From: Heterohyrax brucei
Taxonomy: Eukaryota; Chordata; Mammalia; Hyracoidea; Procaviidae
Length of the DNA stretch: 64,000 nt
Reading direction: 5' to 3'
Assembly (NCBI GenBank): GCA_028571685.1
Contig: CM053158.1
Coordinates: forward strand, 61,286,001 to 61,350,000
The position numbers and the translations under genes were made by a program. Each line of letters starts with the position of its first letter. The stretch's first letter is position 1. The notes under the pieces are model-generated. The model saw only the letters and a list, made by a program, of their open reading frames with translations, had not been told where the DNA came from and made no database searches. This document shows, one piece after another, positions 23,545 through 34,914 of the stretch.

Positions 23545-26500
23545 ATGACAACAGTAAACACATATATATCAATAATTACACTGAATGTAAATGGATTGAC
23601 TGCTCCAATAAAGAGGCACAGAGTAACAGTCTGGATCAAAAAACATGATCCTTCTATATGTTGCTTACAAGAAACACACCTCACACTCCAAGATATGAAC
23701 ACACTGAAAATCAAAGGATGGAGAAATTACACACCAAGCTAAAAAACACACAAATTAGAGCCGAACTGGCAATACTAATCTTAGATAAAACAGATTTTAA
23801 TGTAAAATCCAACATCATGAACAAGGATGGCTACTATTTACTGCTGAAAGACTCATTACATAAGCAGGATATAACAACATTAAATATTTATGCAGCCAAT
23901 GCCAGAGCATCTAAATACATCAAATGCTGACAACAGTGAAAAATGATAGATCACTCCACAACAATAGTTAAGAGATTTCAACACTCCACTTGCAATAATA
24001 GATCATCCAGAAAAAAGCTCAAAGATAACAGAAGTGCTTATTTCAACAATCACCTAGGCCTCTTCAACACAGACAGAACTTTTTACCCAACAACAGCTAA
24101 GTACACCCTCTTTTCCAATGGACATGGAACAGTCTCCAGAATAGACCACCAATTAGACCATAAAGTGATAAAAGCTGAAATCAACAGCAGAAAAAACTTG
24201 GGTAAAACTTTGAACTCATGGAAAATAAATAACAAATAAACAACACTGCTCAAAAATTCACGCGTTACAGAAGAAATAAAAAAATGCAACATTCACAGAA
24301 TCAAATGAGAATGAAAACACATCCTACCAGAACCTGTGGAGTACAATAAAAGCAGTGCTCCGAAAACAATTTATCTCTATAAACACACATCTGGAATGAA
24401 GAAAGGGCCCAAATCAAAGAACTAACAGTAAAACGTGAACAAGCATAAAGAGGACAATGAAAGAATCCCTCAGGCACGAGAATAAAACAGATAATATAGA
24501 CTAGTCGGATCCGACTTGACAGCACTTGGCGTTGGCATAGACTAGAGCAGAATTAAGTGAATTTGAAAACAGAAAAACAAGTGAAAGAATTAAAAAACCA
24601 AAAGCTGGTTTTTTTAAAAAAGATCAACAAAATTGACAAACCACTGGCTAAACTTACTAAAGAAAAACAGGAGAGGAAACAAGTAACCCTAATAAACAAT
24701 GAGACAAGAGATGTCAGGACAGACCCAACTGAAATAAAAAGTATCACAACAGAAAACTGAAAAACTGTAACAAATTTGAAAACCTAGAGGAAATGGACAA
24801 GCTTCTAAATTCACATCACATAACAAGATTATCACAAGGGCACGTACAACAACTTAATAAACCCATCACAAAAAAAGAGATTGAAAAAGTAATCAAAAAA
24901 CTATCAACCAGAAAAGTCCCAACCCAGACAGCTTCACTGGAGAATTCTACCAAATTTTTAGAGAGGAAGTAATCCCAACACCACTGAGGACATTTCACAG
25001 CATTGAAAGGACGGAATACTCCCAAATGCATTCTATGAAGCCAGCACAACCCTGATACCAAAGCTAGGGAATGATGCCACAAAAAAAGACAATCACAGAC
25101 CAGTATCACTCATGAACCTAGATACAAAAATCATCAACAAAATCTTAGCCAATAGAATTCAACAACATACCAAAAAAATAATTCATCATGACTAAGCTGG
25201 ATTCATATCAGGGATACAGGGTTCTTTCAGCATCAGAAAAACAATCTGATCAACCATATAAGTAACACAAAGGATAAGAATCACCTAATTTTGTCAAGTG
25301 ATGCAGAAGCAGCCTTTAACAAAGTCCAACACCCATTCACATTAAAAACTTTCAACAAAATAGGAACAGAAGGGGAATTCCTCAATGCAACACAAGGCAT
25401 CAACACAATGCCAATCGCCAACATCATCCTTAATGGAGACAGGCTAAAAGAATTCCTCCTGAGAAGGGGACCCAGACAAGAACGCCCACACTCACCACTT
25501 CTATTCAACATTGTGCTACAGGTTCTGTCCAGAGCAATCATGTAAGACGAAGAAATAAAGGGTATCCATATTAGCAAAGAAGTAAAAAAAATCTCCCTAT
25601 TTGCAGATGATATAATAGCATCCACAAAGAACTCTAAAGAATCCATAAATAAACTATTAGGACTAACAGAAGAGTTTGTAAAGTATCAGGACATAAGATA
25701 AACATAAATAAATTGGTAGGACTGCCTTACACCAACAAATGGAACATCAAAGAAGAAATCACCAAATCAATACCATTTACAAGAGCTCCCAAGAAGATAA
25801 AATACCTAGGAATAAATCCAACCAGAGAAATAAGAGACGTATACACAGAAGATTACAAGACCTTGCTTCAAGAAAACAAAAGAGACCTACATTAAGTGGA
25901 GAGTCCTACCCTGTTCATGGATAGGAAGACTTAACACTGTGAAAATGCCTGTATTACCCAAAGCAATCTACATATACAATGTAATCTCTATACCAATTTC
26001 AGTGCCATTTTTCAATGAGTTAGAGAAACAAATCACCAACTTTGTTTGGAAAGGGAAGAAACCCTGGATAAATAAAGCACTACTGAAAAAGAGGAACACA
26101 GTGGGAGGACTCACACTACCCAACCTTAGAGACTATCAGACCACCATTGTAGTCCAAGCAGCCTGGAGCTGGTACCAAAAAAAAGAACCTTAGAGACCAA
26201 CAGAACAGAACTGAGGCCCCAGAAACACTGCCATCAATGGCTGATCATCTACAAAAGTCCAAAGGTTATAAACTAGGGTAAAAACAGTCTCTTTAACAAA
26301 TGGTGTTGCAAAATGAGATATCCATCTACAACAAACTGAAACAAGACCCATAATCTCCCACCATACAAAAAATTAACTCAAAATGGATCAAAGACCTAAA
26401 TATCAAACCTAAAAAGGTAAGATTATATAAGAAAAACTACGGTCAACAATGGAAGTTTTAGTACATGGTTTAGACAAGACTACGAAATCTGACCAACAAT

Positions 26501-27130
26501 GCACAAACAACCAAAAAAATTGATGAATGGGAACTAATAAGATTCAAACACATTTATTCAAAGACTTTTTATTAAGAGAGTTAAAAGACAACCTACAGAA
26601 TGGGAAAAAATATTTGGCAACTACAAATCAGATCAATTATCTGTTATCGATAATCTACAGAGTACTACAAAATATCAACCAGAAAAGGATAAATAACAGA
26701 ATTAAGCAATGGGCAAAAGAGACAGACACTTTAGCAAAGAAGACATCCAGACAGCCAAAAAAGGCAGCCAAAAAACACATGAGGAAATGCTCACAGTCAT
26801 TAGCTATTCGAGAAATCAAAACTGAAACTACAATGAGGTACTATCTCACCCCAACAAGATGGAGAATAATTCAAAACACAAACCAACAAATGCCGGAGAG
26901 GCTGTGGAGAAACTGGAGCTCTCTTATACTGCTGGTGGGAATGCAAAATGGCACAACCTCTTTGGAAAGCAATTTCACACATCCTTAAAAAGCTAGAAAC
27001 AGAAGTACCACACAATCAAGCATTCCTTCTGTGTCGAATATATTCTACAGAAATAAAGACATTCACACAACAGATACATGTACATGAATGTTTAATGCTG
27101 CACTTTCCACAACAGCAAAAGATGGAATCA
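23545..27130 (+). pseudogene. L1 element B ORF2, broken
   Basis: The endonuclease opens at 23545 with 'ITLNVNGLTAPIKRHRV' and 'ICCLQETHLTLQDMNTLKI', which keeps the conserved N and E positions of the APE-type fold. RT segments appear at 25291-25545 ('DAEAAFNKVQHPFTLKTFNK', 'LFNIVLQVLSRAI'), with a 'LFADDI' strand at about 25596-25616 in a different frame. The tail 'FVWKGKKPWINKALLKKRNT' is at 26041-26100. The C-terminal region is at 26527-26988 and 26948-27136. Frameshifts, stops and a short insertion at 24505-24536 disable it. Confidence 0.87.
24505..24536 (+). mobile_element. 32 bp AfroSINE/RTE tail fragment with target duplication
   Basis: The insert 'tcggatccgacttgacagca' plus a further 12 bp matches the shared AfroSINE/RTE 3' tail. 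It is bounded by a perfect 9 bp repeat, 'atagactag', at 24496-24504 and 24537-24545. This is what an extremely 5'-truncated retrotransposition event would leave. It interrupts L1 element B ORF2. Confidence 0.75.
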
Positions 27131-27299
27131 ACCTAGGTGCCCATCAACAGATGAATGGATAAACAAACTTTGGTACATATACTCAATGGAATATTATGCA
27201 ATGATAAAGAACAATGATTTTAGGAAGCATCTCATAACCTGGTTCCAATTAGAAGACATCATGCTGAGTGAAATCAGCTGCAGAAGGACAAGTAGTGTA

Positions 27300-28265
27300 T
27301 GAGACCTCTGCTACAAGGACTTAAAAATGGGTTTATGAACAGAAGACAAGACTCTTGGATGCCTACAAGGGTGGAAGGGAGGGACAGAGTTGGCCACAGA
27401 TTACATAGTGGACAAGAATTTGGTTAGGGAAAGGGAGTGACAGCAGGCAGCAGAGAGCGAATCAGCGTTACTGGACTAAAACTGAGAGGCTATCTAAACT
27501 CAAACCAGTATTTCAAAGGATAGAGTAGCAGGGACAGGGTCTGGGGACCACGTTTTCAGTGTACATTGAGGTCAACTGGCACAACTAGCCTTTTGCTAGA
27601 AGAGTCTTATGCACCCCATATTGTTAAGTGGCTCCTGAGATCTTACAAGCTAGCAAGCTGCCATCTGAGGTACACCAAATGGTCTCAACCCATCTGGAAT
27701 AGATGATGACTGAGAACAACAAACACATGAGGGAAAAAGAGCCCAGGAGACAGAAGGTCCCATGTGAATGGGAGACTGTTTCAACATGGGACCAGAAGAA
27801 CCAGATGGTGCTCGGCCACCACTAAAGACAGTCTCTGAGACAACATGAGAAAAAGAGGTGTGCAGTTCAAGAACTCTACTAAAAGACCAAAACTGATGGT
27901 CCACCAGCCTGGAAGGTCCCCTGGAAACATGGTCCCTGGACATGCTGCTGACCCTGACTGGAAACCAGTACTGAGTCCACTCTTCATTCAAGAATGGACT
28001 ACACTTGGGGACACAGTGTGAGCATATGGTGTGTGTACTTCAGGCAGCTGTCTTCCTGGTTTCTTTCTAGATACGAGAGCAGAAGGTGGACAGCACAGGA
28101 CAGGTGCTTGTTAAGAGGGTACCAGAACTACAGAGTGGAGGAGGAATGTGCTGTCACCGGGTGGGGAAAGTAGATGCAGCTGCAGACAGGTGGGCATGCA
28201 AAGTTGATCTGGATTGTATACTTTCAATTAATCACAAAAAATAATAAGAATAATAAACAAAAAAA
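27300..28265 (+). other. L1 element B 3' UTR
   Basis: Non-coding tail homologous to 20480-21467. It passes through 'ggtgctcggccaccac' and 'gcagctgcagacaggtgggc' and ends in an A-rich segment with AAT repeats. Confidence 0.8.
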
Positions 28266-28286
28266 TTGGTTCCCTAACAGCAAATA

Positions 28287-28455
28287 AGGGAACCCTGATG
28301 GTGTAGTTGTTAACTGCTATGGCTGCTAACCAAAAGGCTGGCAGCCTGAATCCAGCAGACCCTCCTTAGAAGCTCTATGGGACAGTTCTAATCTGTCCTG
28401 TGGGGTCGCTAAGAGTCGGAATTGACTTGACAACAGGGCGTTTGGCTCTTTTGTT
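28287..28455 (+). mobile_element. AfroSINE
   Basis: A clear copy: head 'ggaaccctgatggtgtagtt', 'gctgctaaccaaaaggctgg', 'tggggtcgctaagagtcgga' and a tail 'attgacttgacaacaggg'. Confidence 0.92.
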
Positions 28456-28907
28456 TGTTTAAGCCCAAATAAAATCTTACCGCTGTTCAGTTATTATTAA
28501 AAAAAAAAAAAAAGAATGCATACTCAATTTAAAAGCAGTACACAACCAACAAGCTCTGAGGGTATTGGTACCCTCCCTTTGTATTTTGTTATCTCCTCTC
28601 GCAGATGTTTATAAAATTTCTTAATATTTTCAATCCTCTTCCTCTCACCTTTTAAACATATTTAAAACATTTGTAATTTAAAAATTAAAAGATGACTGAA
28701 ATGTCTGATTCTAACTTCAGTTTAATATACAGTTTTAGTTGAGTATCCTAAGTTAAAAAAAAAAAAAAATCCATGGAACACTAGAGAGCTATAAATAGAA
28801 GTAAGTAGTGTGTCACTGGCTGTGCCATAAACATTTTCATGAACATTTTCCAATCTCAATCAAAATTATCAAAACCTAGCAAATAAATTTTTAACTTTCA
28901 TAATCAG
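28456..28907. other. Unassigned sequence with A-runs
   Basis: A-runs at 28499-28513 and 28755-28769 may be tails of decayed retrotransposons. Nothing else is recognised. Confidence 0.35.
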
Positions 28908-29077
28908 AAGGTAAACTCTGGTGGTGAAGTAGTTAAAGAGTTCAGCTGCTAACCAAAAAGCTGGCAGTTCAAATTCACCAAGTGCTCCTTGGAAATGCTG
29001 TGGAGCAGTTCTACTCAGTCCAATAGCATCACTCCAAGCTGGAATCAACTCCATAGCAACAGGGTTTTGGGTTTTAA
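28908..29077 (+). mobile_element. AfroSINE
   Basis: The head is decayed ('gtaaactctggtggtgaagt'), then 'cagctgctaaccaaaaagct' and a tail 'gctggaatcaactccatagc' follow. Confidence 0.87.
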
Positions 29078-30250
29078 TCACAAGATACTGTATTCTATAC
29101 TTTTAACAAATGGGTCCAAAACATAACAAAATCTTTAGAATATTTAAAATCTATCAGGAAATTACAAGTCCAAGATTTGTAAGTGGTAGATATAAGAGTT
29201 TCTGACACACTTTCACTGTTCCTGGCAAGAGAATATCAATAAAAATAGTTCCAAACATCTGTTTCCAAAATGCTAGACCCCCAACACATTTCTCTTGAAA
29301 AGCTATTATGTTCTCATTGTTGAAAAGACCCGTTTATGTTGAAGAAACAGATTAAATGTTTATTTTCTTTGAAAATAGAGTTTAGTATACTTAGCCACAT
29401 GTCATCACAATACAAACTAGCAAATTCAGAACATCTATCTTTTGGTGAAATAAAAAAGTGTTCTCTTTTTGTTGACAGAGATGTTACATACTTGGTCCCA
29501 GGGAATACTCTGCAATATTCAAGATTTTGATTGTCAGTCCCCTCATCACCTATGAACAATTAACAGTTTCTTTTCTTTTTTTTTAAATAAATTTCTATCA
29601 TATTAGCCAACTGATGATCTACAAAAACACTTTTAGACTTTTTTACTGTCTATGAAGAAACCTTCATCTTCAATGACATGTGTTTAAGTCTACAAAGATT
29701 TATTGATGAATGACAAAATAAGGAAAAGTAAATTCTTACGATAACAGCATTAGTATTCTAGTGATGCTAGATAAGACAAAAACAAGACTATGAAGTAAAT
29801 ATGTACTATGTTAATGGTAATAAGCTCAAAGAACAAGTAAAGCAGGAGTATTATGGCAGAATGGTACTTCAGATGTTAGATAGGGAGCCCAGCATGGGCT
29901 TCACTGCTCAAAGGACTTACACAAATACTGATAAAGAGGAGAAAAGGTATACAGATACCTAAATAGGTATTCAACAAAAAAGGGAATAGCAACTGCAAAG
30001 GCCCTGAAGAGGAAACATGTCTGGTATATCTGGGGAATACCACAGAGACCAGTGAAACTGAATGGAGTAAATGAGTAGAAAAGTTGCAAGAAATGTGTGA
30101 AAAGTTCCGGTGTGGAGAGTGAATATCACATAGAGAACTGTAGGTTATACTAAGGACACGAGCTTTTTTCTCTGAATGAGATGGGCGGTCACAGAGCGTT
30201 AAGAAGAGCAGCAACATCACAACTTAGGCTATCTATCAATTTATTTATGA
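29078..30250. other. Unassigned sequence, ancient repeat suspected
   Basis: No gene is recognised. The stretch 29930-30200 ('aactgcaaaggccctgaaga', 'gagctttttt...gagatggg') has the look of an ancient mammal-wide interspersed repeat, but I cannot name the family safely. Confidence 0.35.
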
Positions 30251-30254
30251 GTTT

Positions 30255-30750
30255 TTCACCCCTGTGCATTAAAATACAATAACATCATTTTGTGGCTGCT
30301 GTTGCTGCTCAAATTGGTCTAGTTTTGGCTATAGCTCCTTCAGGTTGACTCTGGTGCTGTTTAATATGTCTGAAAACTCACTTGCTTTCTTGTATATGAT
30401 CAAGGCTCATTTTGTATTATCCCTACTGTAGCCCTGATTCCTTTTACTGGCAGAAAGTAGTTAGAAACCAAGATCTGGGTACTAGGTGTGCTTAATGCTA
30501 CTAGGATGTCGTTGCTTCTATATCCTCAATGCTGACAGAGCTAAAAAACATACTATCTGATGTATATATACACATCTGTATTTGTGCATTTGCCTGCATA
30601 ATAAAAATCGTACGTTTATAATGATACCTCTGATTCCAATTAAATACCACAAAGTTCCATTTTAGCCTGTCCCTATCTCCCTTCTCCAACACTGAGAAAC
30701 TGACTTTTACTACCTACAATATATTTACCTATTTGTTCAGTTCCATGAGT
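30255..30750 (-). mobile_element. Old L1M 3' UTR fragment, minus strand
   Basis: The order 'tgctgctcaaattg', 'gctccttcaggttgactctgg', 'aaaccaagatctgggtacta' and 'ctaggatgtcgttgcttct' is that of the antisense 3' region of old mammalian L1 elements. Identified from memory of that pattern. Confidence 0.6.
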
Positions 30751-31741
30751 CTAGACTGACTTGATGGTAGTAGATATAGTATAAACATAGAGGAGTATCA
30801 AAATTTATAATCAATACTCTTGTAAGACCAAAGTCTGTCAATTTGTCAGGTGGTTTGCACGCTACTGTGACACTGGAAGTTTTACACTGGTATGTAAAAT
30901 ACTAACAGGGTCATTCTTGGTGGACAGGTTTCAGTGGAGCTTCCACATTAAGATAAACTAGGAAGAAGGGCCTGGTAGTCTACATCTGAAAAAAAACTGA
31001 ACTGCTCACATGCAAGTTGATGATAAAGAAAACAAAAACACACCCAGGATAGCCAAAGTACTACCTTGAATATAATTTACCTAAATTTAGAGACTATCTC
31101 AAGAAAAGATTTGATACACTGAATAATAGTAACTAAAGATTAGGCAAATTCTGCAAGGATATCATACATGAAGAAAGCATAGAGCCATTAAAAAAAGAAA
31201 TAACCAAAATGGATGTCAAAAGAAACTCTGAAGCTTGCTGTTGCACACACAGAGTAGCTAAAACAAAACGAAGAAATGAAGAGATAAAAGAGCTGAGGAG
31301 AAGACCGAGCATTATAATAAAATACACAAAAACCTGGTGGTAAAAAATCAAAATGTAAAAACATACTCACATTCTCTCAAACTGAGAGAACTAAAGACAA
31401 AAAACACGAAACTTGAGTTGCAATATTAAAGCATCCTTTGGGTAAATATTAAACAACGCTGGTAGCATCAAAAGAAGATGAAGAGAATATACAGTCATTG
31501 TATCAAAAAGAATTGTTTGACTTTTAATCATTGCAGGACCCAGCATATTACCAAGAACCAATGGTCCTGAAGTAAGAAGTCCAAGCTGTAATGAAGGCAC
31601 TGGTAAAAAACAAGACTCCAGGAATTGATGGAATACCAATATAGAAGTTTCCAAAAATGGATGCAATGCTACCAGTACTCACTTCTCTACACCAATAAAC
31701 TGAGAAGATACTATCTGGCCAACTGAAAACCAGAAAAACAT

Positions 31742-31902
31742 AAGCCACTACCACCAAGTCGAGTCCAATTCATAGCGACCCTAGAGGTCAGAGTAGAACT
31801 GCCCACACAGTTTCCAAGGACTGCCTGGTGGATTTGAATTGCTGATCTTATCCTTAGCAGACATTAGCACTTAACCGACTATGCCCCCAGGATTTCCAGC
31901 CA
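31742..31902 (-). mobile_element. AfroSINE, minus strand, nested in RTE
   Basis: The antisense tail 'ccaagtcgagtccaattcat' and body are present, with the head complement near 31890-31902. It interrupts the RTE coding region, so it is younger than that RTE copy. Confidence 0.88.
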
Positions 31903-32034
31903 ACTGAGAGATCCATTATTTGTACCCAATTCAAAGAAAGGTGATCCAAAATAATGCAGAAATTACCAAACAATAGCATTAATATCACATACAAGTAAAT
32001 TTTTGTTGGAGATCATTCCAAAGTGGTTGTGGTA

Positions 32035-33180
32035 GTATACCAAGCAGGAACTGCCAGAGATTCAAACTGGATTCAGAAGAGGATGTAGAACAGGTATCAC
32101 TACTGACATCAGGCAGATTATGGTTGAAAGCAGAGATTACCAGAAAGACATTTACCTGTGTTTTATTGACTATGCCAAGGCATTTGATTGTGTAGATCAT
32201 ACCAAATTATGCATAACATTGAAAGAATGGGAATTCCAGAATATCTAAACGTACTCATGAACATCTAACACGGACTTGGATCAAGAGGCAGTCCTTCAGA
32301 CAGGACAAGGGGACACTACACAGCTTAAAGTCAAGGATCCTACACCAAGAGGTATATTGTTCAAACAGAACAGTGGGATACTGTATAGTTTAAATTCAAA
32401 AAATATGTGTGCCAGAGTTATATCCCTTCACATACTTAAGGAATATTCTAAACAAATAATACAAGAAGCTGGATTATAAGAAGAACAAAGCATTAGGATT
32501 GGAGGAAGATTCCTTAGTAAACTGAGATATACAGATGACACAATCTTGCTTCCTCAAAATGAAGAGGACTTGAAACATTTACTGATGAAGATCACAAAGA
32601 CCACAGCCTTCAATATGGATTAAACCTCAACATAAAGAAAACATATCCTCACAACTGGACCAACAAGCAACATTACGATAAATGGAGAAAATTCTGAGGC
32701 TGTCAAGGAATCATTTACTTTGGATTCAAAGTCAACCCCGTGGAAGCAGCAGTCAAGAAATCAAATGACACACTGCATTTGGCAAATCTGCTGCAACAGA
32801 TATCTTTAAAGTTTTAAAAAAGCTAAGACATTAATTTAAGGACTAAGGCACACGTGACCCAAGCCATGGTGTTTTCAATTGCCTCACATGCATGTGAAAG
32901 CTAGACAATGAACAAGAAAGACCAAAGAACTGACACCACTGAATTATGGTGTTAAGGAACACAGAATATATCAATGGACTTTGAAAAGAACAAACAAATC
33001 TGTCTGGCAAGAAGTACATCAGAATGCTCCATAAAAGCAAGTATGGCAAGACTTCATTATACTTTGGACACGTTATAATGAGAGACCAACCCCTGGAGTA
33101 AAACATCATGTGTAGTAATGTAGAAGATCCGCAAAAAAGAGGAAGACTCTCAACAAGTGGCTGCAACAAGGAGCTCAAAC
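32035..33180 (+). pseudogene. RTE reverse transcriptase and C-terminal region, broken
   Basis: The translated segments give 'GFRRGCRTG', then 'DYQKDIYLCFIDYAKAFDCV' (the RT palm motif A of the RTE clade), and downstream 'RYTDDTILLPQNEEDLKHLL', where the family has YADD. Later pieces ('ITKTTAFNMD', 'THAMVFSIA'-type) correspond to the thumb and C-terminal region. Stops and indels interrupt every part. Confidence 0.78.
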
Positions 33181-33502
33181 ACAATGACCGTGAGGACAGC
33201 ACAGGGCCAGGTAGTGTTCTGTTCTGTTATATACAGGTTTGAATGAATTGTAAACAACGCAAATGCACCTAAAAACCCCTGTGAGAAACACATTTATTAT
33301 CTAATTTACAGCATGTACAGTTTTTGTGTCTTTAGCTTTAAAATGTACAGTCATAATACTATTTTGCACAATTACTTAGGTCCGTTCTTTTGTTTCCTAC
33401 CTGCCCATGTGATTTTTTTAATGATCATAAGTTTCTATAGTAATTACTTAATAATTAATTTTCACAAGTGAGCTTTTCTGGTGAGCACAGTAAACGTTTA
33501 GG

Positions 33503-33690
33503 TGCCTAGGTAGTACAGTAGTTAAGAGGCTCAGCTACTAACTGAAAGGTCCCAGTTCAAAGCTTTCAGCTACTCTGGGCAAAAAATGACAGGGCTATCT
33601 GCTTCCATAAGATTATAATATTGGAAATCCTATTTGGCAGTTCTGTTCTGTCCTAAAGAGTCAGAATCAACTTGCCAACACACAACAGAG
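33503..33690 (+). mobile_element. AfroSINE immediately 3' of a KMT2C exon
   Basis: Head-like 'gtgcctaggtagtacagtag', 'cagctactaactgaaaggtc', a long-subtype middle ('tatctgcttccataagatt') and a tail 'agtcagaatcaacttgcc'. It ends about 45 bp from the exon at 33737-33846, on its downstream side in the gene's sense. Confidence 0.85.
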
Positions 33691-33736
33691 TAAATGCAAC
33701 GATGCTCTGGCTGAAACACTTGTAGTTTGCACTTAC

Positions 33737-33846
33737 TTCTGTGCTCCCTGAGACAACAGCTTTGTCCACATTCACCAATGATGGTTCTTCTATCTGGCAC
33801 GCTCCCAGTGACCACTCCACACAACGGTGATGAGCCCAGCAAGTGC
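33737..33846 (-). CDS. KMT2C: KMT2C coding exon (probably exon 6)
   Basis: This 110 nt exon is read on the minus strand and starts with two bases completing a glycine codon. It encodes 'TCWAHHRCVEWSLGACQIEE', continues with 'PSLVNVDKAVVSGSTE' and ends on a complete codon. The acceptor reads 'ccattttag' before the exon and the donor is GTAAGT. The CWAHHRC block is part of the zinc-binding extended PHD module near the KMT2C N-terminus. KMT2C is the catalytic H3K4 methyltransferase of the MLL3 COMPASS-like complex, acting at enhancers in the nucleus. It differs from the human protein, as I recall it, at only a few residues. Plus-strand SINEs and a minus-strand SINE fragment flank it closely. Confidence 0.95.
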
Positions 33847-33959
33847 CTAAAATGGTACATGTGAAAAGGTGTAAATGAATAAGCATTAAAAAGACATTAA
33901 AGTTAATACATTAAGACAAAAGGTCCCAAAATCTACTATAATGTGTAAATACATAATTT

Positions 33960-34050
33960 CTGTGTGTCACTCAGTTGATTCCAAGTCACAGCAATTTCTT
34001 AAGACAGAGTAGAACTGCCCCATAGAGTTTCCTACGCTAAAATCTTTACA
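33960..34050 (-). mobile_element. AfroSINE fragment, minus strand
   Basis: Only the antisense tail and middle are present ('actcagttgattccaagtca', 'gtagaactgccccatagagt'). It lies 114 bp upstream of the KMT2C exon in the gene's sense, in inverted orientation to the SINE on the other side. Confidence 0.8.
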
Positions 34051-34061
34051 ATGAAATGTTG

Positions 34062-34212
34062 GTTGGGTAGTGGTTAAGAGCTATGGCTGCTAGCCAAGAG
34101 GCCATCAGTTTGAATCCTGCAGGGGCTCCTTGGAAACTCTATGGGGCAGTTCTACTCTGTCCTTTACAGTTTCTCTGAATTGGAATCAACTTGATGGCAA
34201 TGAGGTTTTTCC
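34062..34212 (+). mobile_element. AfroSINE
   Basis: Contains 'gctatggctgctagccaaga', 'ctccttggaaactctatggg', and a tail 'attggaatcaacttgatggc'. Confidence 0.88.
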
Positions 34213-34227
34213 CTAATCTTTAGAAGG

Positions 34228-34380
34228 AAACCCTGGTGCCACACTGGTTAAGTGCTATGGCTACTAAGCAAAAAGCTGGCATCCAAACCTACCAGATGCT
34301 CCTTGGAAACTCTATGGGGTAGTTCTACTCTGTCCTGCAGGGTTGCTATGAACCACAATCAACTTGACAGCAATGAGTTC
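34228..34380 (+). mobile_element. AfroSINE
   Basis: Head 'gaaaccctggtgccacactg', body 'ctccttggaaactctatggg', tail 'caatcaacttgacagcaatg'. It lies directly after the previous copy. Confidence 0.9.
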
Positions 34381-34391
34381 AATTATTACAA

Positions 34392-34575
34392 ACACAGCAC
34401 TGGTGGAAAGTGCTTAAGCACTCAGCAGACAATAGAAAGGTGGGCAGCTCAAATCCACCAGCCATTCCATGGGGAAAAGATTTGCTTCTGTAAAGAATGC
34501 AGCCTTGCAAATGCTATGCAACAATTCTACTCAGTCCTGTAGGGTCATTATATGTACACTGGGATTAACTAAACA
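34392..34575 (+). mobile_element. AfroSINE, long subtype
   Basis: Head 'cagcactggtggaaagtgct', long middle with 'agatttgcttctgtaaagaa' and tail near 'gggattaact'. Third plus-strand copy in a row. Confidence 0.85.
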
Positions 34576-34599
34576 GTAAAGTAACAATAACAATCTTTT

Positions 34600-34715
34600 T
34601 GAGAGCAAATTCTCAGGCCTTTTCTCCCACATATGGGCTGGTGGATTCAAACAGCCAACATTGCAGTCAACAGACCAGCTCTTAAACATGTGCAGCCATC
34701 CCATCTGCCCATCCC
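34600..34715 (-). mobile_element. AfroSINE fragment, minus strand
   Basis: Antisense body and head ('gggctggtggattcaaacag', 'ccagctcttaaacatg'). The tail part is missing or displaced. Confidence 0.65.
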
Positions 34716-34905
34716 ACTGCTCCTGAATTGATTCCAACTCAGACCAATCCTATAAGACAGAGCAGAGCTTCTCCACAGGGTTTTGAACCCTATATATTTT
34801 CACAGAAGTATACTGCCACATTCTTCTCCTCCAAAGCAGCTGATCAACCCACCAACCTTGCATTTAACAACTAAGTGCTTAACCACTTTTCCACCAGGTC
34901 TTCTC
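34716..34905 (-). mobile_element. AfroSINE, minus strand, long subtype
   Basis: Antisense tail 'ctgaattgattccaactcag', body with 'gacagagcagagcttctcca', and head complement 'ctaagtgcttaaccactttt' plus 'ccaccaggtcttc'. Confidence 0.85.
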
Positions 34906-34914
34906 AAATACGCA

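Larger units (their letters stand above)
21595..28265 (+). mobile_element. Near full-length L1, element B (broken)
   Basis: A second plus-strand L1 of the same lineage follows 130 bp after element A. It has a 5' UTR with a monomer-like block (21600-21835), ORF1 remnants, ORF2 and the ~1 kb 3' UTR ending in an AAT/AAAC-rich tail at about 28265. It has more in-frame stops than element A. A 32 bp SINE/RTE tail fragment is inserted at 24505-24536. Confidence 0.87.
30825..33260 (+). mobile_element. RTE-clade LINE (afrotherian RTE), endonuclease region deleted
   Basis: The first part (30825-30990) matches the 5' region of the afrotherian RTE LINE ('gtggacaggtttcagtggag', 'aggaagaagggcctggtagt'). 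At about 30993 it jumps to 'gctcacatgcaagttgat', which in the full element comes after the endonuclease, so about 1 kb is missing. The reverse transcriptase follows, and the 3' end resembles the tail at 8106-8213 ('aggtagtgttctgttctgtt'). An AfroSINE is inserted at 31742-31902. This family is the likely source of the machinery that moves AfroSINEs, since both share the 3' tail. Confidence 0.8.
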
